Shown here one piece after another: positions 16,925 through 26,144 of a stretch of 64,000 nucleotides of DNA. The first letter of the stretch is position 1. Each line of letters begins with the position of its first letter. Location of the stretch: assembly GCF_001426505.1 (NCBI RefSeq), contig NZ_LMEV01000014.1:155778-219777 (forward strand), read 5' to 3'. A program made the translations under genes and the position numbers. The DNA comes from Variovorax sp. Root473 (lineage in GTDB: Bacteria > Pseudomonadota > Gammaproteobacteria > Burkholderiales > Burkholderiaceae_C). The notes beneath the pieces are model-generated. The model had not been told where the DNA came from. It did not search any database and saw nothing but the letters and a program-made list of their open reading frames with translations.

Positions 16925-19297
16925 CTAGACCTCCGGAACGATCTCGCACTCTTCCGTTTGGTGGAGAAGACCTTTGAAAATTTCCGCAACTACTTGGCCT
17001 GACTCAATTTGATTTTTTGAGCGATACGCGGGTGCTATCTCTACCTCTTCCTCTGTCTCTTCACTTTCAGCTTCTCTGACTTCGCTCTCTTTATCGCGAA
17101 GCTTTTGCAATTCCGGCAACAAAATATCGGATACGCCCTCGACCTCATCAATGATATTTTGCAGCCCCTCAGCAACCTCTGAGATTTCGTCTGCCGCCGT
17201 GGAATCTACGGCATCTGAGCTTATTTCTTGAGCGCGGAAAATAAGCCTTTCTCGCAAAATATCCCCCAACTCTTCTTCCTCCAACCTTCCAACCACCTCA
17301 GAAGAGGCCTGCCATACATAGCGCAGCTTGGCCATATCTTGTGGCAACTCAATCCATTTCTCCACTTGAAGTTCTTCATAAAAATTGCGCCCCTCATTTT
17401 TATCCAAAGATTCGAGCGCCTTCAACAAAAAGTCAAGAACCTCTGGCAACCAAGTCAAATCAAAAGGCCGCAACAAGTCTGAAAACTTAGAAATGTCCGC
17501 ATCGAACATTTCAATCACGACAGAATTTACAAGATCTTCTCTCTTAAGCGCGGTCAGGCCCATAAATACCGAACGAAGCCTCGATATCTGCGGCGCCATA
17601 GTATCCCAGACAATTTTTTGACCGCCTTGCCAGTGGTGAATAGTCGTTGGCTCTTTCACAGACAGCAAGGCAGAGGTATTTTCAGCAATCGCTTCCGCAA
17701 ATGGGCGCACCTTCTCAGGTACATCGATTTTGGACAATGAAGAGAAGGATTCATACCAAAAAATCAATTGGTCAAATGCCTTGGCAGATCTCAGAACCCC
17801 CTCAAAAAGATCTGGCTTCTCAAGAAGATCATAGTGAGCAAACTCACGGGCAGATGGATTAATAAATCCCACCATCGTTCCGGCGCCTTTATTTTTCACC
17901 AACGACTCATAGACCTGGGTATGAGTAAAGGAGCCTTCCGTCTCCTTTAATATCTCCAAATATGTTCGATCTATTGATCGCTGGGAAAATCGACACAGAG
18001 CTCGCCAAGATGTTTCCAATCTTGTGCTTTCGCTGGAGCCTTTCAAGCTAGCGAGCGCATATATCAAAAATCTTGCTTCAGTAGAAAGTTGGGAGAAGGG
18101 GCGCTTCCAAACAGCAATTGGATCATTCAGCATCGCAATCGCACGCTGGGCGAAATTATTTTGCAAGGCGGGATTGGCGATCCATTGCTCACAAATTTGT
18201 TCGATTACCCGAGGGAGGAAATTTTGATGTGTAATTATTTTTTCGTAGGCACGTGAGTTGACTAACTCTTGAAGCACCGTGACACCGACGTCAGAAAACT
18301 GCAAGTGATTTGCAAGAAGTCTGGCTCGAACAATCAAGCCATAGTCGCTCAATTTCACACTCGACAATTTCAACTTACCCTCGGTTCGCCCCAAAGGTTC
18401 GTACGCTCTTAATGCTTGATCGAAAAGATAGTCGCGTGTAGTGAGAACAAAGCGAGTGTTCTTGCTTACACGGCAATACTCCATGAGATCCAAAAGACGT
18501 CGATCTTCATTTTTCCCTAACTTCTGATCAAACGTCATTTGACCAAGAAAGTCATCGTAATAAACAACCAATTTAGAGTCCGAATCGGAGTGATTGACTA
18601 TTTTCCAAGCCTCCTCGATATCTCCAGAAACAGAAACCACTTCAAATCCCTCGCGCAAATGATGCGCCAGCAACAACCTAGCGGCAGTAGTTTTTCCTAT
18701 ACCAGGTATGCCAACAATGATGCAATGATGAGCCTGATCCAACAATTCCAATGCTCTGTAAAACCCGTCGTGCACCACATACTTTGAAATCTCTGTACGA
18801 AGCCGTTCCACCTCATGCGCGGAATAGTTGAAAATCCCTGCATGCAGCACTTGATGCAAAACTGCGGTCGAGCCAAGCCATAACTTAAAATGACGGCGCT
18901 CGATATCTGGATTTTCCCGAATCAACATATTGAGCTCACTCGCCCCAAATATATCTCCGGACGCAATGCAAAATGGACTCATCGCATCCATTAGCTTTTT
19001 CTTGTTATCTGGATTTAATAGGCACGAGGTACTCAAAATATATCGAGCAGGCCTGAGCCTATCAACCTTAGGTCGCTCCTTTTTTTGAATATCACTCAAA
19101 AGACGAGGAAATGCTTTGGGATCGTATCTTTTACATTGAACGATTACTGAATCATCTTCCGCAGGAGCATATCTAAGGTCAATTCCGTCATCCTGACCAG
19201 TACGAAACGACTCCAAGCGAACTTCCAATAATTTCTGCAGAAGGTCGCAAGTTAATTTTTCAAAATCATCAAATGATAGGTTTTGAAAGTCGTACAT
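16925..19297 (-). CDS. Mrr-like nuclease fused to a STAND-like (nSTAND3-type) NTPase; candidate antiphage protein
   Basis: The 790-residue protein has three parts. Residues 1-130 look like an Mrr-type PD-(D/E)xK nuclease: Glu13 (FEKL), Asp40 in DDGID and Q54-C55-K56 in VIVQCKRY. Residues 185-450 are a STAND/AAA-like NTPase with Walker A GIPGIGKTT (196-204), Walker B LVVYYDDF (243-250) and a TTRDY sensor segment (286-290). The remaining 340 residues are helical, as expected for a sensor region, and end in an acidic tail. Nuclease-STAND proteins such as Avs and nSTAND types are known or proposed abortive-infection sensors. The gene is markedly AT-richer than its neighbours and alone on its transcript, which suggests acquisition by transfer. 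Function is inferred, not shown. Confidence 0.75.
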   Translation of the reverse strand: MYDFQNLSFDDFEKLTCDLLQKLLEVRLESFRTGQDDGIDLRYAPAEDDSVIVQCKRYDPKAFPRLLSDIQKKERPKVDRLRPARYILSTSCLLNPDNKKKLMDAMSPFCIASGDIFGASELNMLIRENPDIERRHFKLWLGSTAVLHQVLHAGIFNYSAHEVERLRTEISKYVVHDGFYRALELLDQAHHCIIVGIPGIGKTTAARLLLAHHLREGFEVVSVSGDIEEAWKIVNHSDSDSKLVVYYDDFLGQMTFDQKLGKNEDRRLLDLMEYCRVSKNTRFVLTTRDYLFDQALRAYEPLGRTEGKLKLSSVKLSDYGLIVRARLLANHLQFSDVGVTVLQELVNSRAYEKIITHQNFLPRVIEQICEQWIANPALQNNFAQRAIAMLNDPIAVWKRPFSQLSTEARFLIYALASLKGSSESTRLETSWRALCRFSQRSIDRTYLEILKETEGSFTHTQVYESLVKNKGAGTMVGFINPSAREFAHYDLLEKPDLFEGVLRSAKAFDQLIFWYESFSSLSKIDVPEKVRPFAEAIAENTSALLSVKEPTTIHHWQGGQKIVWDTMAPQISRLRSVFMGLTALKREDLVNSVVIEMFDADISKFSDLLRPFDLTWLPEVLDFLLKALESLDKNEGRNFYEELQVEKWIELPQDMAKLRYVWQASSEVVGRLEEEELGDILRERLIFRAQEISSDAVDSTAADEISEVAEGLQNIIDEVEGVSDILLPELQKLRDKESEVREAESEETEEEVEIAPAYRSKNQIESGQVVAEIFKGLLHQTEECEIVPEV

Positions 19298-19513
19298 TTT
19301 TTACAGGCCCTCTTGGATTTGGTATTCGATACTTTCCGTTTTTACTCGATCTCTAGTCGTTTTGGTTAAAGGTACCAATCGAAATTCGAGTCTTTTCGCA
19401 TAAGGGCGATCATTAGATTATTGATTCACAGGCAACTATATTATTCCCCAGCCCCCATTTATCCGCAAAGATAACCGAAGGACACTCCTCCTCATCCCAC
19501 AAGGAGTGCTCCC

Positions 19514-20716
19514 ATGCCAATCGCCCTGCTCGCGCTGACCCTCAGCGCCTTCGCCATCGGAACGACCGAGTTCGTCATCGTTGGCCTCATTCCCACCGTC
19601 GCTGCCGACCTCCACATCGGCCTTCCCTCGGCCGGCCTGCTGGTCAGCCTCTATGCACTGGGCGTTGCCATTGGCGCGCCCGTGCTCACGGCCCTCACGG
19701 GCAAGCTGCCGCGCAAGGCGCTGCTGCTCGGGCTGATGGCGCTGTTCACGATCGGCAACCTGCTGGCGTGGCAGGCGCCCAGCTATGAATCGCTGATTGC
19801 CGCCCGCGTGCTCACGGGGCTGGCGCACGGGGTGTTCTTCTCGATCGGCTCGACCATTGCCACCGGCCTGGTGCCGAAGGAAAAGGCGGCGAGCGCCATC
19901 GCGATCATGTTCACGGGCCTCACGGTGGCGCTGGTCACGGGCGTGCCGCTGGGCACGTTCATCGGGCAGCACTTCGGCTGGCGCGAGACCTTCCTGGCGG
20001 TGTCGGCGCTGGGCGTGGTGGCCTTCATCGGCAGCTGGATCTTCGTGCCGGGCAACATCCGCCACACGCCGCCGGCCTCGCTGGCGCAGCAGGCCAAGGT
20101 GCTGGCCGAGCCGCGCCTCTTGCTGGTGTATGCCAAGACGGCCATCGGCTATGGCGGCTCGTTCATTCCGTTCACGTTCCTGGCGCCGATCCTCACCGAC
20201 GTGTCTGGCTTCAGCGCCAGTTCCGTGGGCTGGGTGATGCTGGTGTACGGCATCTCGGTGGCGGTGGGCAACATCTGGGGCGGCAAGCTGGCCGACCGGC
20301 TGGGCCCGATTCCGGCGCTGAAGATCATCTTTGCGCTGCTGGCCGCCGTGCTGCTGGCCTTCAACTTCGCGGCGCCGCACAAGTGGCTGGCGCTGGTGGC
20401 GGTGCTGATGTGGGGCGCGGTGGCGTTCGGCAATGTGCCGGGGCTGCAGGTGTACGTGGTGAAGCAGGCCGAGCGCTTCACGCCGCAGGCGGTGGACGTG
20501 GCCTCGGGCCTGAACATCGCGGCCTTCAACCTGGGCATTGCCCTCGCCGCCTGGGCCGGCGGCCTGATCGTGACGCACCTCGGGCTGATGCACACGCCCT
20601 GGATCGGCGCACTCGTCGTGCTGGTGTCGCTGGCCCTCACGCAGTGGAGCGGCTCGCTCGACCGCCGTGCCGGCATTCCGGCGCACGCCTCGGGGCCGGT
20701 GCCGGTCGGGCACTGA
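19514..20716 (+). CDS. MFS efflux transporter, AraJ/sugar-efflux type
   Basis: The 400-residue protein has twelve predicted transmembrane helices. It carries family signatures [20 protein letters not shown] in TM1, [17 protein letters not shown] in TM4, and [18 protein letters not shown]. This group (AraJ, NepI, SotB) exports sugars, nucleosides or drugs; the substrate here is not determinable. AAGGAG stands before the ATG. The aldo/keto reductase gene follows 67 bases later on the same strand. Confidence 0.88.
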   Translation: MPIALLALTLSAFAIGTTEFVIVGLIPTVAADLHIGLPSAGLLVSLYALGVAIGAPVLTALTGKLPRKALLLGLMALFTIGNLLAWQAPSYESLIAARVLTGLAHGVFFSIGSTIATGLVPKEKAASAIAIMFTGLTVALVTGVPLGTFIGQHFGWRETFLAVSALGVVAFIGSWIFVPGNIRHTPPASLAQQAKVLAEPRLLLVYAKTAIGYGGSFIPFTFLAPILTDVSGFSASSVGWVMLVYGISVAVGNIWGGKLADRLGPIPALKIIFALLAAVLLAFNFAAPHKWLALVAVLMWGAVAFGNVPGLQVYVVKQAERFTPQAVDVASGLNIAAFNLGIALAAWAGGLIVTHLGLMHTPWIGALVVLVSLALTQWSGSLDRRAGIPAHASGPVPVGH

Positions 20717-20783
20717 GCCCTCCTCTTCCCCCTTTCTCTCTTTTCTGTCTTCTCTTTCTTTGAACGCAAGGACCACACACGTC

Positions 20784-21605
20784 ATGACCACGAACAACCA
20801 CACGCCCATTCCCGCCTTCGGCCTCGGCACCTTCCGCCTGCAGGGCCAGGTGGTGATCGACTCGGTGAAGAACGGCCTCGACCTGGGCTACCGCACGATC
20901 GACACGGCGCAGATCTACGGCAACGAAGCCGAGGTGGGCCAGGCCATTGCCGAAAGCGGCGTGGCCCGCAACGACCTGTTCATCACCACCAAGATCTGGA
21001 CCGACCACTACGCCAAGGACAAGCTGGTGCCCAGCCTGCAAGACAGCCTCGCCAAGCTGCGCACAGACCATGTCGACCTGACGCTGATCCACTGGCCCTC
21101 GCCCGGCAACGCGGTGTCGGTGGCGGAGTTCATGGGCGCGCTGGCCGAGGCCAAGGCACTGGGGCTCACGAAGCAGATCGGCGTGTCGAACTTCAACATC
21201 GCGCTGATGCAGGAGGCGATTGCGGCTGTGGGCGCACAGAACATCGCCACCAACCAGATCGAGCTGCACCCCTACCTGCAGAACCGCAAGGTGGCGGCCT
21301 TCGCGCAGAGCCAGGGCATCCGCATCACCTCGTACATGACACTGGCCTACGGCAAGGTACTGAACGACCCGGTGATCGACGCCATTGCCGCTGCGCACGG
21401 CGCCACGCCCGCGCAGGTGGTGCTGGCCTGGGCGATGCAACTGGGCTACGCGGTGATTCCGTCGTCGACGAAGCGCGCGAACCTCGAGAGCAACCTGAAG
21501 GCGCAGCAGCTGGGGCTGACCGAGGCCGAGATGGTGCAGATCGCCGCACTCGACCGGGGCGAGCGGCTGACCGATCCGCAAGGGCTGTCGCCGGCGTGGG
21601 ATTGA
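20784..21605 (+). CDS. dkgB: Aldo/keto reductase, 2,5-diketo-D-gluconate reductase B type
   Basis: The 273-residue NADPH-dependent aldo/keto reductase has [11 protein letters not shown] at the N-terminus, the catalytic tetrad region DTAQIYGNE (Asp, Tyr) with TKIW (Lys) and IHWPSP (His), and [14 protein letters not shown] for cofactor binding. The closest E. coli type is DkgB, which reduces diketogluconate and small aldehydes such as methylglyoxal. The ATG at 20784 is preferred over a further in-frame start upstream. It probably shares a transcript with the MFS gene. Confidence 0.85.
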   Translation: MTTNNHTPIPAFGLGTFRLQGQVVIDSVKNGLDLGYRTIDTAQIYGNEAEVGQAIAESGVARNDLFITTKIWTDHYAKDKLVPSLQDSLAKLRTDHVDLTLIHWPSPGNAVSVAEFMGALAEAKALGLTKQIGVSNFNIALMQEAIAAVGAQNIATNQIELHPYLQNRKVAAFAQSQGIRITSYMTLAYGKVLNDPVIDAIAAAHGATPAQVVLAWAMQLGYAVIPSSTKRANLESNLKAQQLGLTEAEMVQIAALDRGERLTDPQGLSPAWD

Positions 21606-21755
21606 TCACCCCGGCCATTCCCGGCCGCTTTTGTGAGACCGCATTCGCGGGTCGCGCGTGCGCCGATGACGCGCTCCCAACCGGTTGACGATAGACAACA
21701 GTGTTAGCGCGCTCGCCCACATACAACGCCCCGTCATCAAACGGGAGCGTATCGA

Positions 21756-22766
21756 ATGGAGCGAAAGATTCTTGTGGTTGGAGACCCACCAGTCCCTGGT
21801 GGTCGAATCCTTCCGTACAGCGGACCCATGTTCGACCTGCACGGGCATCGGGTCGCCCTGATCGGCGGCAGGGCCTATTGCGAGGGCTGCAACAGCGTCG
21901 GCATCATTGCCAAGGCCGGAGGGCCACGGCGCCCTCGATTCATCTCGGAGGCTGCGCTGGAGGGAGACGTGGTGGTCTGCCACTGTCCGGTGCCGCAGCC
22001 GCTGGTTGCCACCCTTCAGCACACATCGACCTGCGACGACGGGGCCTGGCAGGCTGCTACGGCGCAGACGAATCTGATGGCATCGGCGATGACGGCAGTC
22101 ACTGCGCCTTCAGCGGAGATGGCCGCCCTGAAGCAGGCGGTGGACGAAGGCGTCACGCATCCACCCGAAGCGGCGCAGACCGAAAGAATCTGCCCAAACA
22201 TGACGAACAAGGAGTTCGCCGCCTTGGTGATGAAGCTGCGCGACATGGCGATCGACTACATCGCGAAAAAGCGGCTCCCTGAACTGGAGCGATGGGACAA
22301 GGGGGCCCAGGCCCGGGTGAGCGAATGGTTTGGCGTGGCCGATCAAGGCATCCGCGAACATCTGCAGAAAGGCCTGTCCGCATGCATCCGTGTGCTTCAA
22401 GGCATGGAAGCGAAAAACTTCATTCGATACACGGAAGACGGCAAGGTGGCGACCTGCGTTCTGCCCAGCGCGAACGGCGCCGCCGCGGCAGTCTGCAAGC
22501 CGGACACGGGCACCCACACTGTGGCGATTGCGCTTGTCTTCTGCAACTTCAGGTTCGACAACAAGACCAATTTCGACACAGGTGCCGTGCTGGACGGTGA
22601 CTCGCGATTGCTGACGCTGATCCATGAGGTCACCCACTTCGATGACACCTTTGGCTCGGACGACACCTGGTACGGAACCTCGAACTCCAGAGAGCATGCG
22701 AAGGAATTCAAGTCCCGGCCGAATGCAGACAGCCTTGCGGCCTATATTCTTGGCGTTACCCGCTAA
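21756..22766 (+). CDS. PAAR-domain protein with C-terminal M35 metalloprotease domain; probable type VI secretion effector
   Basis: Residues 1-90 form a PAAR-like domain (GDPPVPGGRIL, HRVALIGGRAYCEGC, ALEGDVVVCHCPVPQPLVAT), which caps the VgrG spike of type VI secretion systems. Residues 150-336 are a deuterolysin-type (M35, lysine-specific) metallopeptidase: HEVTH at 290-294 and the downstream DDTWYG (302-307), matching the aspzincin HExxH + GTxDxxYG pattern. A secreted toxin role follows from this fusion. No secretion structural genes are in the window, so it is an orphan effector. The next gene, eight bases on, is the likely immunity or accessory gene. Confidence 0.82.
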   Translation: MERKILVVGDPPVPGGRILPYSGPMFDLHGHRVALIGGRAYCEGCNSVGIIAKAGGPRRPRFISEAALEGDVVVCHCPVPQPLVATLQHTSTCDDGAWQAATAQTNLMASAMTAVTAPSAEMAALKQAVDEGVTHPPEAAQTERICPNMTNKEFAALVMKLRDMAIDYIAKKRLPELERWDKGAQARVSEWFGVADQGIREHLQKGLSACIRVLQGMEAKNFIRYTEDGKVATCVLPSANGAAAAVCKPDTGTHTVAIALVFCNFRFDNKTNFDTGAVLDGDSRLLTLIHEVTHFDDTFGSDDTWYGTSNSREHAKEFKSRPNADSLAAYILGVTR

Positions 22767-22774
22767 GGCACACC

Positions 22775-23284
22775 GTGATCAGGCATCTGAAATCTCTGAG
22801 GGGCGTGGCTCTCGCTCTGGCAACACTCGGGCCGACCGCCGTGCTCGCATGCAGTCCCATCAAGGTCTTCTACGTGTACTTCGACCGAGACTCCGCGGCC
22901 GTATCGGCCGATCAAGTGCTGCGGCTTGGCAGCTGGATGACAGAGCTTCGAATGCGCTATCCCAACCATGAGGCGATCTATGTCGGAGCCTCGGTCGAGC
23001 CCGAGGAGCGTGACCATCGCCCTCACGGGCTGGGTTTGGAACGAGGTCGCAACGTGGCCCGCGTGCTTCGAGAGAACCTGCAATTCACCGCCAGGATCGA
23101 TCTTCCGAAAACCAGCCACGTTGTCGGCCGTGAGCCGTCTGCGAACAAGTCGGTAGAGAACCAGCGGGCCCTCGGCGTTCAGCTCGACTTCTTGCCGGCC
23201 TGTCCGCATGAATGCGCCTGCCAGATGGGTGACCCGCTCTACAAGGCACCGGCTCCGCGGCACTCGACCGGGGCGAGCGGCTGA
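22775..23284 (+). CDS. Secreted OmpA-like small protein; candidate immunity or accessory protein of the PAAR-M35 effector
   Basis: The 169-residue protein begins with GTG only eight bases after the effector stop. It has a signal peptide (residues 1-25, ending VLACS, perhaps a lipobox), then an OmpA/MotB-like domain: VFYVYFDRDSAAVS, and GLERGRNVARVLRENL, the peptidoglycan-binding helix pattern. Immunity proteins of periplasm-targeted toxins are usually exported, which fits, but an OmpA-like fold for immunity is unusual. It may instead help anchor or deliver the effector. Confidence 0.6.
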   Translation: MIRHLKSLRGVALALATLGPTAVLACSPIKVFYVYFDRDSAAVSADQVLRLGSWMTELRMRYPNHEAIYVGASVEPEERDHRPHGLGLERGRNVARVLRENLQFTARIDLPKTSHVVGREPSANKSVENQRALGVQLDFLPACPHECACQMGDPLYKAPAPRHSTGASG

Positions 23285-23382
23285 GGTCCGAAAACAGAAA
23301 TGACGCCGCGCGGCAGAATGCAGTGCCCCCTCGGGGCGCCTCCACCGGCACCCTTTTCTTCTGCTTCTTTTCCCTGCCAGCC

Positions 23383-23808
23383 ATGACCGACCTCCAGACC
23401 CGCATCTCCGACAGCTTCAACGCACAGGGCCTGATGGCCACGCTCGGCGCGCGGCTGGTGCATGTGGCCGAGGGCGAGGTCCACATCGAGATGCCGTTCT
23501 CGAAGGCGCTGTCGCAGCAGCGCGGCTATGTGCATGCGGGCGCGGTGACGAGCATCGTCGACAGCGCCTGCGGCTACGCGGGGCTCACGAAAGCGCCGCA
23601 GGGCTGCGACGTGGTGACGGCGGAGTTCAAGATCAACTTCATGCGGCCCGCGCTGGGCGAGCGCTTCCTGGCGGTGGGCCGGGTGCAGAGTTCGGGCAAG
23701 CTGCTCGCGGTGTGCACGGGCGAAGTGCGCGCCTTCGCGAAGGCGGGCGACGCAGATTACAAGGTGGTGGCGATGATGCAGGCGACCATCGTGAACGTGG
23801 CGCAGTAA
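23383..23808 (+). CDS. PaaI-family hotdog thioesterase
   Basis: The 141-residue protein has the hotdog-fold PaaI pattern: GEVHIEMPFSKALSQQRGYVHAGAVTSIVDSACGYA, where HAGAVTSIVD holds the active-site region, and then ITAEFKINFMRPA-like VTAEFKINFMRPA. Such enzymes hydrolyse acyl-CoA or aryl-CoA thioesters. The ATG at 23383 fits the family; a longer in-frame reading from 23323 would add an unlikely tail. It appears monocistronic. Confidence 0.87.
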   Translation: MTDLQTRISDSFNAQGLMATLGARLVHVAEGEVHIEMPFSKALSQQRGYVHAGAVTSIVDSACGYAGLTKAPQGCDVVTAEFKINFMRPALGERFLAVGRVQSSGKLLAVCTGEVRAFAKAGDADYKVVAMMQATIVNVAQ

Positions 23809-23841
23809 GCGCACGACCGCTGCTGTCGTCGCTGCACGTGG

Positions 23842-24219
23842 CTATCCGCGCGGCGTGGCGGCTTCGGTTTTTTCTTGCTGTTGCTCGTGCTGCTCGGCGA
23901 TGACCGCCCGGCACAGGGCCTGCAGTTCCGCCGCGACGATGTCGGGCGCCGTGCGCAGTTCGGCAATGTCGCGCTCGCCGACGCAGTGGCCTTCGAGACG
24001 CACGTAGATGCGATTGAAGTTGCCCCCGAGCGCGCCTGCAATGTCGCGCAGGCAATCGGCCACGCTGGCAAAGCCGGTGTGGCTGTAAGAGCTGGGCGGG
24101 ATCACGCCCTTGGAGCGCGGCGCGCGCACGGAATACAGGTACGACGCGCCTTCAGAGCGCAGCTCCACCACGGGCTGCAGCCCGCGCTGAACGTCGTCTT
24201 TGCCTTGCTTGCCTTGCAT
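23842..24219 (-). CDS. Hypothetical protein
   Basis: The 125-residue predicted protein is VELRSEGASYLYSVRAPRS-like in its first half, with a mixed alpha/beta look, and ends in a Gln/Glu-rich helix. I recognise no family. The start at 24219 is uncertain because an in-frame extension exists to 24291. Codon use resembles that of the neighbours, which favours a real gene over an antisense shadow. It is convergent with the thioesterase gene. Confidence 0.5.
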   Translation of the reverse strand: MQGKQGKDDVQRGLQPVVELRSEGASYLYSVRAPRSKGVIPPSSYSHTGFASVADCLRDIAGALGGNFNRIYVRLEGHCVGERDIAELRTAPDIVAAELQALCRAVIAEQHEQQQEKTEAATPRG

Positions 24220-24351
24220 GAGCTGCAGTGTAAATCTGGCGCGGGCAGAATCTGCCCACCGGGCCGAAGGCCGCTTCGCAAGCGGTGGCACTTCTTCATT
24301 TTTGTCATGGCGCTGCGCTCACATTGCAGCCGCCATTCACACTTGGAGTCC

Positions 24352-24603
24352 ATGGCCAATCGCTCTTACCTGTACAGCCTCGGCAACCGGCCCACGTCGT
24401 ATGCGGACCAGCCCGAAACGATCTCGGGCCTGTCCGAGTGGAACTACGACGTGCCGTTCATGTACCGACTGCTCATGTCGGGCGACCCGCAGCTGTGCGC
24501 GTCGCTGATCTCCGACGGCCTCGATGACGACGAGGCGGACCAGAAGGTGAAGCTGTACGCGATCAACAGCCGCTTCGAGCCGGGCTTCGCCCAACTGCGC
24601 GAG
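24352..24603 (+). pseudogene. 5' fragment of an unknown protein gene, truncated at a junction
   Basis: A good start (GGAG, then ATG at 24352) opens a protein-like segment of about 80 residues, from MANRSYLYSLGNRPTSYAD to NSRFEPGF, with balanced composition and acidic motifs. After about 24600 the reading frame becomes Arg/Ala-rich and is merely antisense to the deaminase remnant and amidohydrolase. I therefore read it as the beginning of a gene whose 3' part was lost. The family resembles short MANRSYLYS-type proteins of unknown function in related bacteria, from memory. Confidence 0.55.
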
Positions 24604-24735
24604 CGTGGCCGTGTAGTACAGCTGGCCGATGCCCGCGAGGTGCATGGCCGCCACGCACATGGTGCAGGGCTCGCACGAGGTGCAGAGCTCGCAGCCCGAC
24701 AGGTCGACGGTGCCCAGCCGGCGGCAGGCAAGGCG
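24588..24735 (-). pseudogene. Remnant of a nucleoside (guanine-type) deaminase
   Basis: About 50 codons on the minus strand read LACRRLGTVDLSGC, then TSCEPCTMCVAAMH and GIGQLYYTATLAQLG, the second half of a zinc deaminase with its PCxxC zinc motif. The first half, including the catalytic HAE, is missing, and the end runs into the antisense of the truncated gene at 24352. It lies directly downstream of the cytosine-deaminase-like gene, so a purine/pyrimidine deaminase pair probably existed before a deletion. Confidence 0.6.
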
Positions 24736-24793
24736 AAGAAGACCGGGCCCGCGCCGGTGCGCGGGTTGTCGGTTGCAGGGCGTGCGGCGCGGC

Positions 24794-26008
24794 TCACGCG
24801 GGCACGGCGCCGGGCACGAGCGTGCCGTGGCGCGCGACCACGCGGCCGCCCGACACCACGAGCTTGCGCACGGGGCGGCCCACCACGGCCTGCGCGGGCG
24901 TTTGCGCGTCGACCAGCACGAGGTCGGCGCGGCAGCCCACGTCCAGCCCGTAGGCCGCGAAGCCACAGCCGCGCGCGCCCGAGTGGGTGACGGTGTCGAG
25001 CGCCACTTCGAGCTCGTCGTCGCGGCGCAGGTTGTAGCGCAGGCCGATGAGCATGGCGCGCTCGAGCATGTCGGGGTTGCCGTAGGGCGACCAGGTGTCG
25101 CGGATGCCGTCGTTGCCGCCCAGCACGGTGACGCCGGCGGCGCGGCACGCCAGGAGCGGCGGCACGTTGCGTGAGGCCGGCGCGCTGGTGATGAGCACCA
25201 CGCCGAGCTTCGCCATGCGCGCGAGCAGCACGTCGCGCTCGCGTTCGCTCACGTCGCCCAGGCAGAAGCCGTGGCTGATGGCCACCTGGCCCTGCATGCC
25301 GAGCGCCTCGGTGCGCTGCAGGATCAGCTCGAGCGAGAAGGCGCCCATGGCGCCGGGCTCGTGCAGGTGGATGTCGATGGGGCGCTGGTGCTTGTGGGCG
25401 ATGCCGAAGAGCACATCGAGCGACTTCACGGGGTCGCCGTCGATGGCGCAGGGGTCGAGGCCGCCGAGCACGTCGGCACCCAGGGCCAGCGACTGGTCGA
25501 GCAGCTCGGCCGTGCCGGGGCGCCCGAGCAGGCCCGACTGCGGGAAGGCGACGACCTGGATCTGCTGCACCTCGCGCAGCGTCTCGCGCGTGCGCAACGT
25601 GCCTTCGAGATGGCGCAGGCCGGCCTGGGTGTCGACGTCGACGTGCGTGCGCAGGCGCGTGGTGCCGAGCGCGAGAAAGGCCTTGGCCAGCACCAGCGAC
25701 TGTGCGGCCGCGTCGTGCCCGCTGGCGTGGCGAAAGGCGCGCTCGTTCTCGATCTTGTCGGTGAGGTGGGTGCCGACCTCGTTGCGGTACCAGTCCATGC
25801 CCCACATCGTCTTGTCGAGGTGGGTGTGGCCTTCGACGAGGCCGGGCAGCAGCAAGGCGCCCTCGCCGTCTTCGACGGTGGCGCCGGCCGGTGCGGCCAG
25901 CGCCGCGCCGATCTCGGCAATGCGGCCGTCGTGCACGCGCACATCGACGGCTGAAGCACCGAGGGGGCGCACGTTGCGAAGCAACAGGGAAGGCATGTTC
26001 AAACTCAT
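24794..26008 (-). CDS. Cytosine deaminase-like (CodA/TrzC type) amidohydrolase
   Basis: The 404-residue protein belongs to the metal-dependent amidohydrolases: LLLPGLVEGHTHLDKTMWG gives the HxH-type metal site, then RTHVDVD, HLHEPG, ISHGFCLG and GGNDGIRDTW with the catalytic Asp. The overall pattern is that of cytosine deaminase-like enzymes acting on pyrimidines or related rings. Starts at 26032, 26008 and 25996 are possible; 26008 is a compromise. It stands next to the deaminase remnant, supporting a nucleobase salvage or degradation role. Confidence 0.82.
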   Translation of the reverse strand: MSLNMPSLLLRNVRPLGASAVDVRVHDGRIAEIGAALAAPAGATVEDGEGALLLPGLVEGHTHLDKTMWGMDWYRNEVGTHLTDKIENERAFRHASGHDAAAQSLVLAKAFLALGTTRLRTHVDVDTQAGLRHLEGTLRTRETLREVQQIQVVAFPQSGLLGRPGTAELLDQSLALGADVLGGLDPCAIDGDPVKSLDVLFGIAHKHQRPIDIHLHEPGAMGAFSLELILQRTEALGMQGQVAISHGFCLGDVSERERDVLLARMAKLGVVLITSAPASRNVPPLLACRAAGVTVLGGNDGIRDTWSPYGNPDMLERAMLIGLRYNLRRDDELEVALDTVTHSGARGCGFAAYGLDVGCRADLVLVDAQTPAQAVVGRPVRKLVVSGGRVVARHGTLVPGAVPA

Positions 26009-26144
26009 GGGGGTTGTATTTCCTTCAACCATATCGAATTATTTTGGGATGCGCTGGAACAGATCGCGGGGGCTGCGGCGGCGCTGAACGGCGCGGCGCG
26101 GCCCACACGCACGACCACTGACGCGCGCCGGAGTCCGTGCCGCC

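Noticed and set aside
19298..19513. A promoter for the STAND-like gene or the MFS gene
   Set aside because: The region is AT-rich with several partial -10 and -35 matches, but none has proper spacing, so no promoter is called.
23875..24990. A 371-codon plus-strand frame spanning 23875-24990
   Set aside because: Only the part from 24352 to about 24600 looks like protein. The ends are antisense to neighbouring genes, so it was reduced to a gene fragment.
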